Made by a program: the position numbers and the translations under genes
Shown here: positions 1-5,277 of the stretch, piece after piece
How the letters are laid out: the number at the start of each line of letters is the position of its first letter
How positions within the stretch are numbered: the stretch's first letter is position 1
The notes under the pieces: model-generated
Seen by the model: only the letters and a program-made list of their open reading frames with translations
Database searches by the model: none
What the model was told of the DNA's origin: nothing
Source of the DNA: Candidatus Bathyarchaeota archaeon
Lineage (GTDB): Archaea > Thermoproteota > Bathyarchaeia > 40CM-2-53-6 > RBG-13-38-9
Direction of reading: 5' to 3'
Length of the DNA: 5,277 nucleotides
NCBI GenBank assembly: GCA_030671315.1
Contig: DAOUZW010000097.1
Location: 1-5,277, forward strand

Positions 1-559
1 TCTTACCACGATCATGTGCATCAAGAAAAGCAGAAATAGAATCAACTGTTGGCGTATCCGTTCCAATTAGTTTGATCTTTTTCTGGGCCAGATATGCTGC
101 TGCTTCTTCAGACAGACCTGGAAAATCCTTCAAATATTCACCCTTCTTAGGTGTGTTGATTTTGTCATCCTTTGTAATCCATCTCTTGTCCCACCCATAT
201 TGAAGAAGTATAATTTCGTCTTGATTGATTTGACCATTATTCTTCTCCCATAATTTGATGTCTTTTGTAAATACTTCTTCAGCCAATCTTTTGTTTTTCA
301 GATTTATTACTCGGCAAGGTCCATGCCAACTATCCAAATCGATATCATCAAGCCATCTTGTCCCACCGACATGGGCAGGTGCATCCACATGAGTTGCATG
401 ATGTTCGGCAATTTGCAATACGTAAGCATTGTAACCATCATCTTGCTTCCTAGACATCCATGGCATATGATAAAATGGCAAATAGCAAGGAGTCCTCTCT
501 TCCAAAACATGTGTTAGATCGATAATACGATAGTTGGAGATAACATCTTCAAGTTGCAT
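1..559 (-). CDS. Cyclase-family metal-dependent hydrolase (kynurenine formamidase-like), C-terminus cut by window edge
   Basis: An open frame reads from an ATG at 557-559 to the left edge without a stop, giving 186 codons plus one base. The protein begins MQLEDVISNYRIIDLTHVLE, and the IDLTH segment near residues 13-17 is the usual opening of the cyclase family (PF04199). The family metal motif HxGTHxDxPxH appears as HHATHVDAPAH at residues 53-63. By family knowledge, H53, H57 and D59 would bind Zn or Mn and H63 would act in catalysis. The usual Gly is Ala55. Further family marks are YGWDKRW at 121-127 and GTDTPTVDS at 166-174. Family members run about 200-260 residues, so roughly the last quarter is missing. 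The enzymes hydrolyse cyclic or formyl amides such as N-formylkynurenine or isatin, but the substrate here cannot be told. The frame stays open upstream of this ATG, but no better start is seen and a TATA-like box lies about 45 bases upstream. Confidence 0.87.
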   Translation of the reverse strand, partial: MQLEDVISNYRIIDLTHVLEERTPCYLPFYHMPWMSRKQDDGYNAYVLQIAEHHATHVDAPAHVGGTRWLDDIDLDSWHGPCRVINLKNKRLAEEVFTKDIKLWEKNNGQINQDEIILLQYGWDKRWITKDDKINTPKKGEYLKDFPGLSEEAAAYLAQKKIKLIGTDTPTVDSISAFLDAHDRGK

Positions 560-596
560 TCTTGACGCCCATAGATAGATTTCTTTTTGAATAGTA

Positions 597-607
597 TTAA
601 GATATAA
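597..607 (-). promoter_or_regulatory. Putative TATA box for the cyclase-family gene
   Basis: On the minus strand this reads TTATATCTTAA, close to an archaeal TATA box. Its centre near 604 would place transcription start near 578 and give a leader of about 19 bases before the ATG at 559. No convincing Shine-Dalgarno sequence is seen just upstream of that ATG. This is inference from spacing and base composition only. Confidence 0.35.
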
Positions 608-680
608 TAATATTCGGTGGATAATTGAATGAAAAGCACAAATATCAATTGTCCCCTAGAAAAACTTAGAAAATTGTTGA

Positions 681-688
681 TTATACTT
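681..688 (+). promoter_or_regulatory. Putative TATA box for the HTH-CBS gene
   Basis: TTATACTT lies about 40 bases upstream of the ATG at 726. With the usual archaeal spacing, transcription would start near 711, just at the GAGG (711-714) that could serve as ribosome binding site. The spacer 560-725 is therefore a divergent promoter region shared with the cyclase-family gene. An HTH protein next to a divergent promoter could act on it, but no clear operator palindrome is seen. Confidence 0.35.
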
Positions 689-725
689 GGTTCTCTCTCA
701 CTTACAGGCAGAGGATACATGAATC

Positions 726-1289
726 ATGCTCCCGCAGCTTGAAGAGATCGAAAAAAGACGCAAAAGTCTAGACTTGAGCCAAAAGGAGCTTGCAAAAATG
801 GTTGGCGTTAGCCAATCTATGATCGCAAAAATCGAAACGGGTAGAATAAATCCTTCATACACTAAAACGAAGGACATTTTTGATTTATTCGAAAGTCTCG
901 AAAAGAAGAGAGAAATCAAGATTGGAGAAATCCTTGAAGGAAAAGTTGTAGGGGTTCAGAAAAATGATACTGTTTCCAAAGCAATCCGAATAATGAATGA
1001 TACAGGTTATTCCCAACTTCCAGTATTCGACGGGACTCGGATTGTAGGAAGCATAACTGAGAAAACAGTCCTCAATCAGATACTAGTAAGGAAAGATCCT
1101 AAACAACTTTCAAGTGTTACAGTAGAGTCGATAATGGAAGATGCTTTTCCCACAGTAAACGAAGATACCCCTATTACAGTAATATCTTCTCTACTTCAGT
1201 ATAGTCAGGCTGTTTTAGTGACAAAAAAAGGACATACCAGAGGAATCGTAACTAAAGCGGATCTTTTGAAGTTTGTTTCAAAGCATTAG
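726..1289 (+). CDS. XRE-type HTH transcriptional regulator with a CBS-domain pair
   Basis: This 187-residue protein has two parts. Residues about 5-57 form an XRE/Cro-type helix-turn-helix: LSQKELAKMVGVSQ at 17-30 covers helix 2 and the turn, and SMIAKIETGRINPS at 31-44 is the recognition helix with its typical IETGR ending. Residues about 67-121 and 131-185 are two CBS motifs, with GYSQLPVFDG (94-103) and GIVTKADLL (173-181) as the characteristic strand-helix ends. This is the usual architecture and length of archaeal HTH-CBS regulators (COG3620 type). CBS pairs commonly bind adenosyl ligands such as AMP, ATP or SAM, so a ligand-gated DNA-binding role is likely. Its targets are unknown. The ATG at 726 has GAGG at 711-714 upstream; the ATG at 719 is out of frame and stops after seven codons. 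The TAG stop overlaps the stop of the convergent YchF gene. Confidence 0.9.
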   Translation: MLPQLEEIEKRRKSLDLSQKELAKMVGVSQSMIAKIETGRINPSYTKTKDIFDLFESLEKKREIKIGEILEGKVVGVQKNDTVSKAIRIMNDTGYSQLPVFDGTRIVGSITEKTVLNQILVRKDPKQLSSVTVESIMEDAFPTVNEDTPITVISSLLQYSQAVLVTKKGHTRGIVTKADLLKFVSKH

Positions 1290-2503
1290 GCTCTTTTCTT
1301 ACGAGCAGCTGCAATTATACTTATTACATCTCTATCTTTGAGAACATAGTCCGTTGGAAGTCTAAGACCTGTTCGTACATCAACAGCATGCAGCATTGTT
1401 TTTTCCAATTCAGTATGTATCTCTTTTGCAAGATATCTGACATCAGCATGATAAGGTATAAGAAATGCATCAGGAAGAACTTTGCCTGCATGGTCTGACA
1501 TCTTTTTTACGTCTTCAACAGGGTATACAGTATTCATACCCAATAATTTTAATATACACATGTTTATCGCAAATTGAACTCCAGTATTTACCCATCTTGT
1601 TAGAACTCTTTCCTGTACATAATTGAGAGCCCATTGTTGTTCTTTCGTAAGTTTTCTCTTGTTCAATACTTGGAACTTTTCTTCTCCCGGAACGTATCTG
1701 ATTAATCCCTTTGTTTCAGCTCTACGCAGAGCAAGCTCTGCTTCGCTGCATGCTGGAACCACAAATGATCCTTTGAATTCTTCTATCATACGTTCATAAT
1801 TTGTACTGGAGTTGGCAATGTCCATTTTATTTGCTATAATGACTGTTGGTTTTGAGAGCTTTCTTATTTCCTGCGAGAAAAGCTTTAGATCTTTATCACT
1901 CCATTTCTTTACAGACTTCTCTTCAAGAAAGCTGTTTTCAAGAGCTTTCTCTATGTGTTCAGGCCTAACCTTCAATCCAGCTAATGAACGATAGAGTGAT
2001 TTCTTTAAAGGCTCTCCTGAATCAGCCTTTTTTCGAATTCCTTTAACACTCTTTGCTATTGATTTTGCAAACCAGAGCATGATCTCCTCTTCAACATCAT
2101 AGATATCCATTATCGGATTTCCAAGTCCAGGTCTAGTCAGTTTTCCTTCAGCATCAATACTTCCAGAAGCATCTGCCACATGAATCAGTGCATCAGCTTG
2201 TGATGCGACGCTTAGAAACCTGTCACCTAAGCCCATTCCTGACCATGAACCTTTAATCAAGCCTGGAAGATCTACTATTTCTATTGGAATAAAACGCCAA
2301 CCATCCATGCATGCAGAATTACGAGGAGCATCTTTTACTCCTAATTCCCTGCAAACACAAAGAGTTCTTACATAAGCAGTCCCAATATTCGGTCTCTTTG
2401 TAGTGAATGGATACGTTGATACTTCAGCAGAGAGAAGTGTTGCTGCGTTAAATAATGTCGTTTTTCCGGTATTTGTTTTCCCAATAATTCCGATTTGGAT
2501 CAT
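1286..2503 (-). CDS. YchF/Obg-family GTPase with C-terminal TGS domain, archaeal type
   Basis: This 405-residue protein is a translation-factor-class (TRAFAC) P-loop NTPase of the Obg/YchF group. Visible motifs are G1/Walker A GKTNTGKT at 8-15, G3 DLPG at 78-81, G4 NKMD at 225-228, and a G5-like ACSEAE at 251-256. A helical insert spans about residues 135-215, and a TGS domain occupies roughly 315-400. The NKMD motif is the standard guanine-specificity motif, unlike the NxxE of bacterial and eukaryotic YchF/OLA1, which prefer ATP; GTP is therefore the likely substrate. Family members associate with ribosomes. The start chosen is the ATG at 2501-2503, giving MIQIGIIGK, which matches how the family begins just before the P-loop. 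A TTG eight codons upstream would add residues with no family match. The gene is divergent from methionine aminopeptidase, and its 3' end overlaps the HTH-CBS gene by four bases. Confidence 0.92.
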   Translation of the reverse strand: MIQIGIIGKTNTGKTTLFNAATLLSAEVSTYPFTTKRPNIGTAYVRTLCVCRELGVKDAPRNSACMDGWRFIPIEIVDLPGLIKGSWSGMGLGDRFLSVASQADALIHVADASGSIDAEGKLTRPGLGNPIMDIYDVEEEIMLWFAKSIAKSVKGIRKKADSGEPLKKSLYRSLAGLKVRPEHIEKALENSFLEEKSVKKWSDKDLKLFSQEIRKLSKPTVIIANKMDIANSSTNYERMIEEFKGSFVVPACSEAELALRRAETKGLIRYVPGEEKFQVLNKRKLTKEQQWALNYVQERVLTRWVNTGVQFAINMCILKLLGMNTVYPVEDVKKMSDHAGKVLPDAFLIPYHADVRYLAKEIHTELEKTMLHAVDVRTGLRLPTDYVLKDRDVISIIAAARKKRA

Positions 2504-2610
2504 TGGTAACCCATCTGTCTTTATCAACCCAACCTTCTAATAGGATTATCTCAACCATTGAATCGGACCCTAAAACTCATTGTAAACATCAGTATTATAT
2601 CAAGGAGTCA
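2504..2610. promoter_or_regulatory. Divergent spacer between YchF and methionine aminopeptidase genes
   Basis: These 107 bases must hold promoters for both flanking genes. An AT-rich core near 2541-2552 reads GATAAT on the minus strand, about right for a YchF transcript starting near 2520. The same core read on the plus strand (GATTATCT) could serve the aminopeptidase gene with a start near 2572. A second TATA-like run, TATTATAT at 2593-2600, is too close to the ATG at 2611 to drive that gene's full message. None of these boxes is strong, so the assignment is tentative. Confidence 0.3.
2602..2607 (+). promoter_or_regulatory. Shine-Dalgarno sequence deciding the aminopeptidase start
   Basis: AAGGAG sits only three bases before the ATG at 2611. 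The match to the anti-Shine-Dalgarno sequence is good, but the spacing is shorter than usual. It still supports 2611 over the upstream TTG. Confidence 0.5.
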
Positions 2611-3510
2611 ATGAACTTGTCAGAAGCTCTATCGAAATACCTTGAGGCCGGTAGAATAGCGGTAAAACTCAAAGAGGAAGCAAAAAAAATTGCAGATATC
2701 GACGTTCCTCTTGTAAATGTTTGTGAAAGACTCGAACTTCTGGCTATGGAACTTGGAGGAATACCAGCATTTCCAGTAAATATAGGAGTGAACGAGATCA
2801 CAGCACATTTCACATCTCCAGCAAATGATGTTAGGAAAATCCCAGAGAATTCAATTGTTAAAATCGATATAGGAGTTCATATTGAAGGCTACATAGCAGA
2901 CACTGCCATAACGTTAAGTTTCAACCAAGACTATCAGGACCTAATAATCTCAGCTCAAGATGCACTCCAAAACGGAATAAATGCTATGAAACCTGGTGTT
3001 AAAGTATCCCATGTCGGAGCCATAATTGAGAAAGCCATTACACGGTTTGGTTATCGACCGATAAGAAATCTTATGGGCCATAGAATTGAGAGATTCAATC
3101 TCCATACTGGAAAAAGCATACCAAATATCTCCGGAATCGATGGGGGTACAATCGAAGAAGGTGAAATTTATGCTGTTGAACCATTTAGTACACTCCAAAA
3201 TGCAGCAGGCATGGTCAGGGACTCAAATGAGACAGTCATTTTTAGATATCATAAAGATCGGCGTTTGAAATCTCAAGATGCTATGGCCCTCCTAGAACAT
3301 ATTAAAAAGGAACATCGTTTTCTTCCTTTCGCATCACGATGGTTAAGGTCAAAATTCTCCTTTCCATCATTTGATAACATATTCGAGCAACTCATAAAAT
3401 CTCGTTGCATAATCCCTTACAGAGTTCTTGTGGAAGCTAGTGGATTACCCGTTTCACAGGCAGAACACACTGTGATAGTAGAAAAAGATGGATGTAGAAT
3501 AATTACATGA
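2611..3510 (+). CDS. map: Methionine aminopeptidase, type IIa (archaeal)
   Basis: This 299-residue cytoplasmic metalloprotease removes the initiator methionine from nascent proteins. All five metal ligands of the pita-bread fold are visible: D86 (KIDIG), D97 (ADTA), H157 (NLMGHRIER), E190 (YAVEPF) and E285 (QAEHTVIV). H66 in NEITAHFTSP matches the conserved substrate-side histidine and H165 the second conserved histidine. Residues about 217-275 form the helical insert that marks type II enzymes. The length fits archaeal enzymes (about 295-305), and there is no N-terminal extension, so this is type IIa. The start chosen is the ATG at 2611 because MNLSEALSKYLEAG aligns with family N-termini and AAGGAG lies just upstream. 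A TTG at 2503 would add 36 residues unlike the family and overlap the YchF start. The gene stands alone, divergent from YchF and convergent with the zinc-ribbon gene. Confidence 0.95.
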   Translation: MNLSEALSKYLEAGRIAVKLKEEAKKIADIDVPLVNVCERLELLAMELGGIPAFPVNIGVNEITAHFTSPANDVRKIPENSIVKIDIGVHIEGYIADTAITLSFNQDYQDLIISAQDALQNGINAMKPGVKVSHVGAIIEKAITRFGYRPIRNLMGHRIERFNLHTGKSIPNISGIDGGTIEEGEIYAVEPFSTLQNAAGMVRDSNETVIFRYHKDRRLKSQDAMALLEHIKKEHRFLPFASRWLRSKFSFPSFDNIFEQLIKSRCIIPYRVLVEASGLPVSQAEHTVIVEKDGCRIIT

Positions 3511-3575
3511 GTAGCGTGTGCCAGCTACTTAATTTATCAAATTCACAATTTACATGAAAATAGTTATTTTTCTTT
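3508..3575 (+). terminator. Possible terminator of the aminopeptidase gene: short hairpin then T-rich tract
   Basis: TGAGTAGC (3508-3515, starting with the stop codon) can pair with GCTACTTA (3524-3531) around an 8-base loop, with one G-T wobble. Further on, AAAATA and TATTTT (3557-3562 and 3565-3570) form an AT palindrome that runs into TCTTT. Archaeal transcription usually ends at T-rich tracts, so the T-rich stretch at 3567-3575 is the more likely stop signal. It lies inside the 3' end of the convergent zinc-ribbon gene. The hairpin is symmetrical enough to form in either transcript. No equally T-rich run is seen for the minus-strand transcript in this spacer. Confidence 0.35.
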
Positions 3576-3956
3576 AGGAGATTCCGAGTATATTTGACTA
3601 ATATGTAGCTCCTCTTTGCACTGGGGACACGCACCAATCTTTTTATAAACATAATCTCCAACTTTAAATTCTCTAAGTTTCTTGAAGTAACATTTCTCAC
3701 AGTACTCTACTGTAAAGTTCTTCAATTCTTTAGTCTTGATGGTTTGCATTCGCCTTCTCATTGTTGATAATGATGATACTGAAAGTCCAACACCAATTGC
3801 TCCCAATATTAAACCATAATAAAACTCTCCAGTCTGGCCTTGTTCGTAAGAAATGACTGAATTGAATATGAGCCATGCTGAATATGCAAGTACCCCAATA
3901 CTGAAGATTATTGCTAGATAAAAATAGAATCCACTTTTCTTCTGCGTCGTTGCCAT
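3564..3956 (-). CDS. Small membrane protein with two helices and a C-terminal zinc ribbon, function unknown
   Basis: I do not recognise a named family for this 130-residue protein. Two hydrophobic segments, about residues 10-32 and 45-64, form a helical hairpin with a short polar loop (36-44). A basic stretch, RRRMQ at 67-71, follows the second helix and by the positive-inside rule would put both ends in the cytoplasm. The C-terminal half carries two cysteine pairs, CEKC at 86-89 and CPQC at 110-113, spaced as in a zinc ribbon. Zinc ribbons bind nucleic acid or protein partners, but nothing here tells which. The ATG lies 4 bases after the stop of the DUF1512-like gene, with GGTGA directly in front, so the two are almost certainly one transcript and probably translationally coupled. 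The gene faces methionine aminopeptidase across a 53-base spacer. Confidence 0.8.
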   Translation of the reverse strand: MATTQKKSGFYFYLAIIFSIGVLAYSAWLIFNSVISYEQGQTGEFYYGLILGAIGVGLSVSSLSTMRRRMQTIKTKELKNFTVEYCEKCYFKKLREFKVGDYVYKKIGACPQCKEELHISQIYSESPKEK

Positions 3957-3961
3957 TCACC
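3957..3961 (-). promoter_or_regulatory. Shine-Dalgarno sequence of the zinc-ribbon gene
   Basis: On the minus strand GGTGA abuts the ATG at 3956 and shares its first base with the last base of the upstream gene's TAG stop. GGTGA is a common archaeal ribosome-binding core. With no spacer to the ATG, reinitiation by ribosomes finishing the upstream gene is a likely way of starting. Confidence 0.45.
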
Positions 3962-5037
3962 TACTGCCCTATTCCAATAGTGTTTCCAATGCCAGCTATA
4001 ATGATTGTTTCTGCTTCCTGGGTTCGTTCTTGTAAAAGACTTTTGATCCTCGTGATTACATTATCTGTAGCTTCAGATATCTCTTTTTTCATCGGCGTTA
4101 TTGCGTCTTGAAGGCTTTCTTTTACAATTACAGCATGAACCGGTATTTTGTATTTGGAAGCTTCCTCTTCTATCTTGAACCGTTCGGTTCCGATTCCTCC
4201 AATTGCGGCGCCGATTCCTTCGCTGATATCTCCTGTTTTTTCTCCTTCAAACTTTACTGCTGCGTCAACCATAATTACCATAGCAATTTTTCCTTCTCGC
4301 TCTTCAATTAATTGTTTGATAGCATCTCCTGGTTTTCCAACATTTCCTCCAGGGCCTTCAGCCTTTAGAGCAAGTATCTTCCTTCCATCCATCATTAGTT
4401 CAGATACAACAACATCTTTCTCGACTTTTCTTTTTTCTTTGTCTTTCATAAGTTTTGAAGCTACTAAGGCGCCGACTCCATCGCCTATAGGTTGACCTTG
4501 AGCGAACGCTTTAGTAGCACCAACTAATGCCTCCGCTTCCTGCATGATTAGTGGAAGAATCATTTGAAGTTGGAGTATCAGATAGAAACTTTGTGTCTTT
4601 CGACCAAGTAGGTAAAAGTGTCTAACTATGCGGTAAACTGTGTTTAGGGCAAGACTACCTTCGACAAGATTCTCCATGTTATTTAGTTGAGCATTATCAG
4701 CTTCAGGTGCAAGCCTTTTTACATCATCTTTGAATTTCTCCTCGCGAACATCAAGGAGGTGATCAAATTTCCAGACGATCCCAGCTGGATCCATGTTCAC
4801 TGGTGAAATTAAAAATTGTTCGAGAAGAGCATTTAGTCTGGGAACGATATCATTCTTTGGTTTCCCTATCTCCTTTAAGGTCTTTATCGTAAGTTCTCTA
4901 GCTTCGAACTTCATTATTTCAAGTTTCTTGATAGCTCCACTCATGTTCCAAATCATTGTATAAAGCTGAATTTTCTGGCCAAAAAGTATGAAGAGTATGA
5001 ATGAAAGATACATCATAGTAGAGATAATCGTACTCAT
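3961..5037 (-). CDS. DUF1512-like archaeal membrane-anchored protein, function unknown
   Basis: This 358-residue protein resembles the archaeal DUF1512 family (PF07431), recognised from memory by length, the N-terminal anchor and glycine-rich motifs. Residues about 5-27 are a single strongly hydrophobic segment; about 40-180 is mostly helical, with a second hydrophobic stretch at 151-168. The C-terminal part looks like an alpha/beta domain, with glycine-rich motifs GPGGNVGKPG (228-237), GIGAAIGGIG (274-283) and a terminal GIGNTIGIG (349-357) after the strand-like TIIIA (344-348). Such loops could bind a nucleotide or other phosphate ligand, but this is inference. The start is uncertain. The ATG at 5037 gives the anchor at the very N-terminus; TTG codons at 5085 and 5100 would add 16 or 21 residues, and GAGG at 5095-5098 is well spaced for the 5085 start. 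The gene follows the 5S rRNA gene on the same strand and precedes the zinc-ribbon gene by 4 bases. Confidence 0.82.
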   Translation of the reverse strand: MSTIISTMMYLSFILFILFGQKIQLYTMIWNMSGAIKKLEIMKFEARELTIKTLKEIGKPKNDIVPRLNALLEQFLISPVNMDPAGIVWKFDHLLDVREEKFKDDVKRLAPEADNAQLNNMENLVEGSLALNTVYRIVRHFYLLGRKTQSFYLILQLQMILPLIMQEAEALVGATKAFAQGQPIGDGVGALVASKLMKDKEKRKVEKDVVVSELMMDGRKILALKAEGPGGNVGKPGDAIKQLIEEREGKIAMVIMVDAAVKFEGEKTGDISEGIGAAIGGIGTERFKIEEEASKYKIPVHAVIVKESLQDAITPMKKEISEATDNVITRIKSLLQERTQEAETIIIAGIGNTIGIGQ

Positions 5038-5134
5038 CGAACTATTTTCGCCAGTTGGCAATCCCAGTATGAGCGTGTTCAGCAATAAGCTATGCCTCAA
5101 ATAAGTTATCTTTTAGTAGGGATTCCAGTCGCAG

Positions 5135-5150
5135 TTATAAACGTTTCACG
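5135..5150 (-). promoter_or_regulatory. Putative BRE/TATA promoter of the DUF1512-like operon
   Basis: On the minus strand CGTGAAACG is followed by TTTATAA (5141-5135), a near-consensus archaeal TATA box with an A-rich BRE-like stretch. Transcription would start near 5112. This gives a leader of about 75 bases to the ATG at 5037, or about 27 bases to the TTG at 5085. A second TATA-like run, CTTATACG preceded by a run of six A (about 5162-5175), lies further upstream next to the 5S 3' end. Confidence 0.45.
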
Positions 5151-5183
5151 ATGTTGATTCACGTATAAGTTTTTTCAAGAAGA

Positions 5184-5277
5184 GTTGGCAGCGGTCTAGG
5201 GTTCGCGTAGGCTCTCGCACAACACTACAACCTAGATCGCTTAGGAGATTCACTTCCGTGTTCGGAATGGGTACGGG
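5184..5277 (-). rRNA. 5S ribosomal RNA, 5' end beyond the window
   Basis: The minus strand starts CCCGTACCCATTCCGAACAC and continues GGAAG, the conserved helix III/loop C core of 5S rRNA (CCGAACACGGAAG at 5265-5253). GCGATCTAGG (5240-5231) pairs with CCTAGACCGC (5200-5191) apart from one A-C mismatch, forming the long hairpin arm, with the GCGAGAGCC loop element between them. Aligned by eye to known archaeal 5S rRNA, about 29 bases at the 5' end lie outside the window. The 3' strand of the terminal helix ends at about 5184, uncertain by a few bases. Base composition here is clearly more GC-rich than the flanks. Whether a 23S gene lies upstream cannot be seen. Confidence 0.93.

Noticed and set aside
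514..720. Minus-strand frame of 68 codons spanning the cyclase promoter region
   Set aside because: It overlaps the start of the cyclase-family gene in another frame and covers the divergent promoter region; its composition does not look like a protein and no motif is seen.
2504..2527. TTG start eight codons upstream for the YchF gene
   Set aside because: YchF proteins begin a few residues before the P-loop, and the ATG at 2503 gives exactly that.
2503..2610. N-terminal extension of methionine aminopeptidase from a TTG at 2503
   Set aside because: The added 36 residues do not resemble the family, the start would overlap the YchF start codon, and the ATG at 2611 has AAGGAG and the typical N-terminus.
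3508..3531. Hairpin as a possible protein-binding operator
   Set aside because: It lies between two gene 3' ends and begins in a stop codon, so a role in transcript ends is more likely than an operator; even that is weak.
3730..3960. Second minus-strand frame over the zinc-ribbon gene
   Set aside because: The other frame has two clean hydrophobic helices, paired CxxC motifs and a Shine-Dalgarno sequence; this one has none of them.
4148..4495. Plus-strand 115-codon frame inside the DUF1512-like gene
   Set aside because: It is an antisense shadow of the coding sequence: low-complexity Ser/Pro/Ile-rich translation with no recognisable domain.
5101..5183. Possible tRNA or other RNA gene next to the 5S rRNA
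   Set aside because: No TpsiC-like GGTTCAAATC box, acceptor stem or other stable fold was seen; the stretch is AT-rich and looks like a promoter region.

Overview
The window is an AT-rich stretch of archaeal chromosome. The archaeal signature comes from several independent genes: a type IIa methionine aminopeptidase, an archaeal-form YchF/TGS GTPase with an NKMD motif, an XRE-type HTH protein fused to a CBS pair, a DUF1512-like membrane protein, and a 5S rRNA with the archaeal consensus. TATA-like boxes lie at plausible distances from several starts. The DUF1512-like gene and the style of the YchF sequence suggest the TACK side of the Archaea (Nitrososphaeria or Bathyarchaeia type). That placement is inference from memory of the families, not from a search.

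Layout from left to right. Positions 1-559 (minus) hold the N-terminal 186 codons of a cyclase-family (kynurenine formamidase-like) metal-dependent hydrolase that runs off the left edge. A 166-base divergent promoter region follows. Positions 726-1289 (plus) encode the HTH-CBS regulator. Its stop codon overlaps the stop of the convergent YchF gene (1286-2503, minus). A 107-base divergent spacer separates YchF from methionine aminopeptidase (2611-3510, plus). A 53-base convergent spacer with a small hairpin and a T-rich tract follows. Then come two co-directional minus-strand genes only 4 bases apart: a DUF1512-like protein (3961-5037) and, downstream of it, a small two-helix membrane protein with a zinc ribbon (3564-3956). 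The right edge holds a 5'-truncated 5S rRNA gene on the minus strand, directly upstream of the DUF1512-like pair.

Most of the genes are housekeeping or translation-linked: a ribosome-associated GTPase, removal of the N-terminal Met, and 5S rRNA. The part with unknown biology is the pair of the DUF1512-like membrane protein and the membrane zinc-ribbon protein. Their spacing indicates co-transcription, and both appear membrane-anchored with cytoplasmic domains. No mobile element, CRISPR array, tRNA or long repeat was seen. The window looks like ordinary core chromosome with one small uncharacterised operon.
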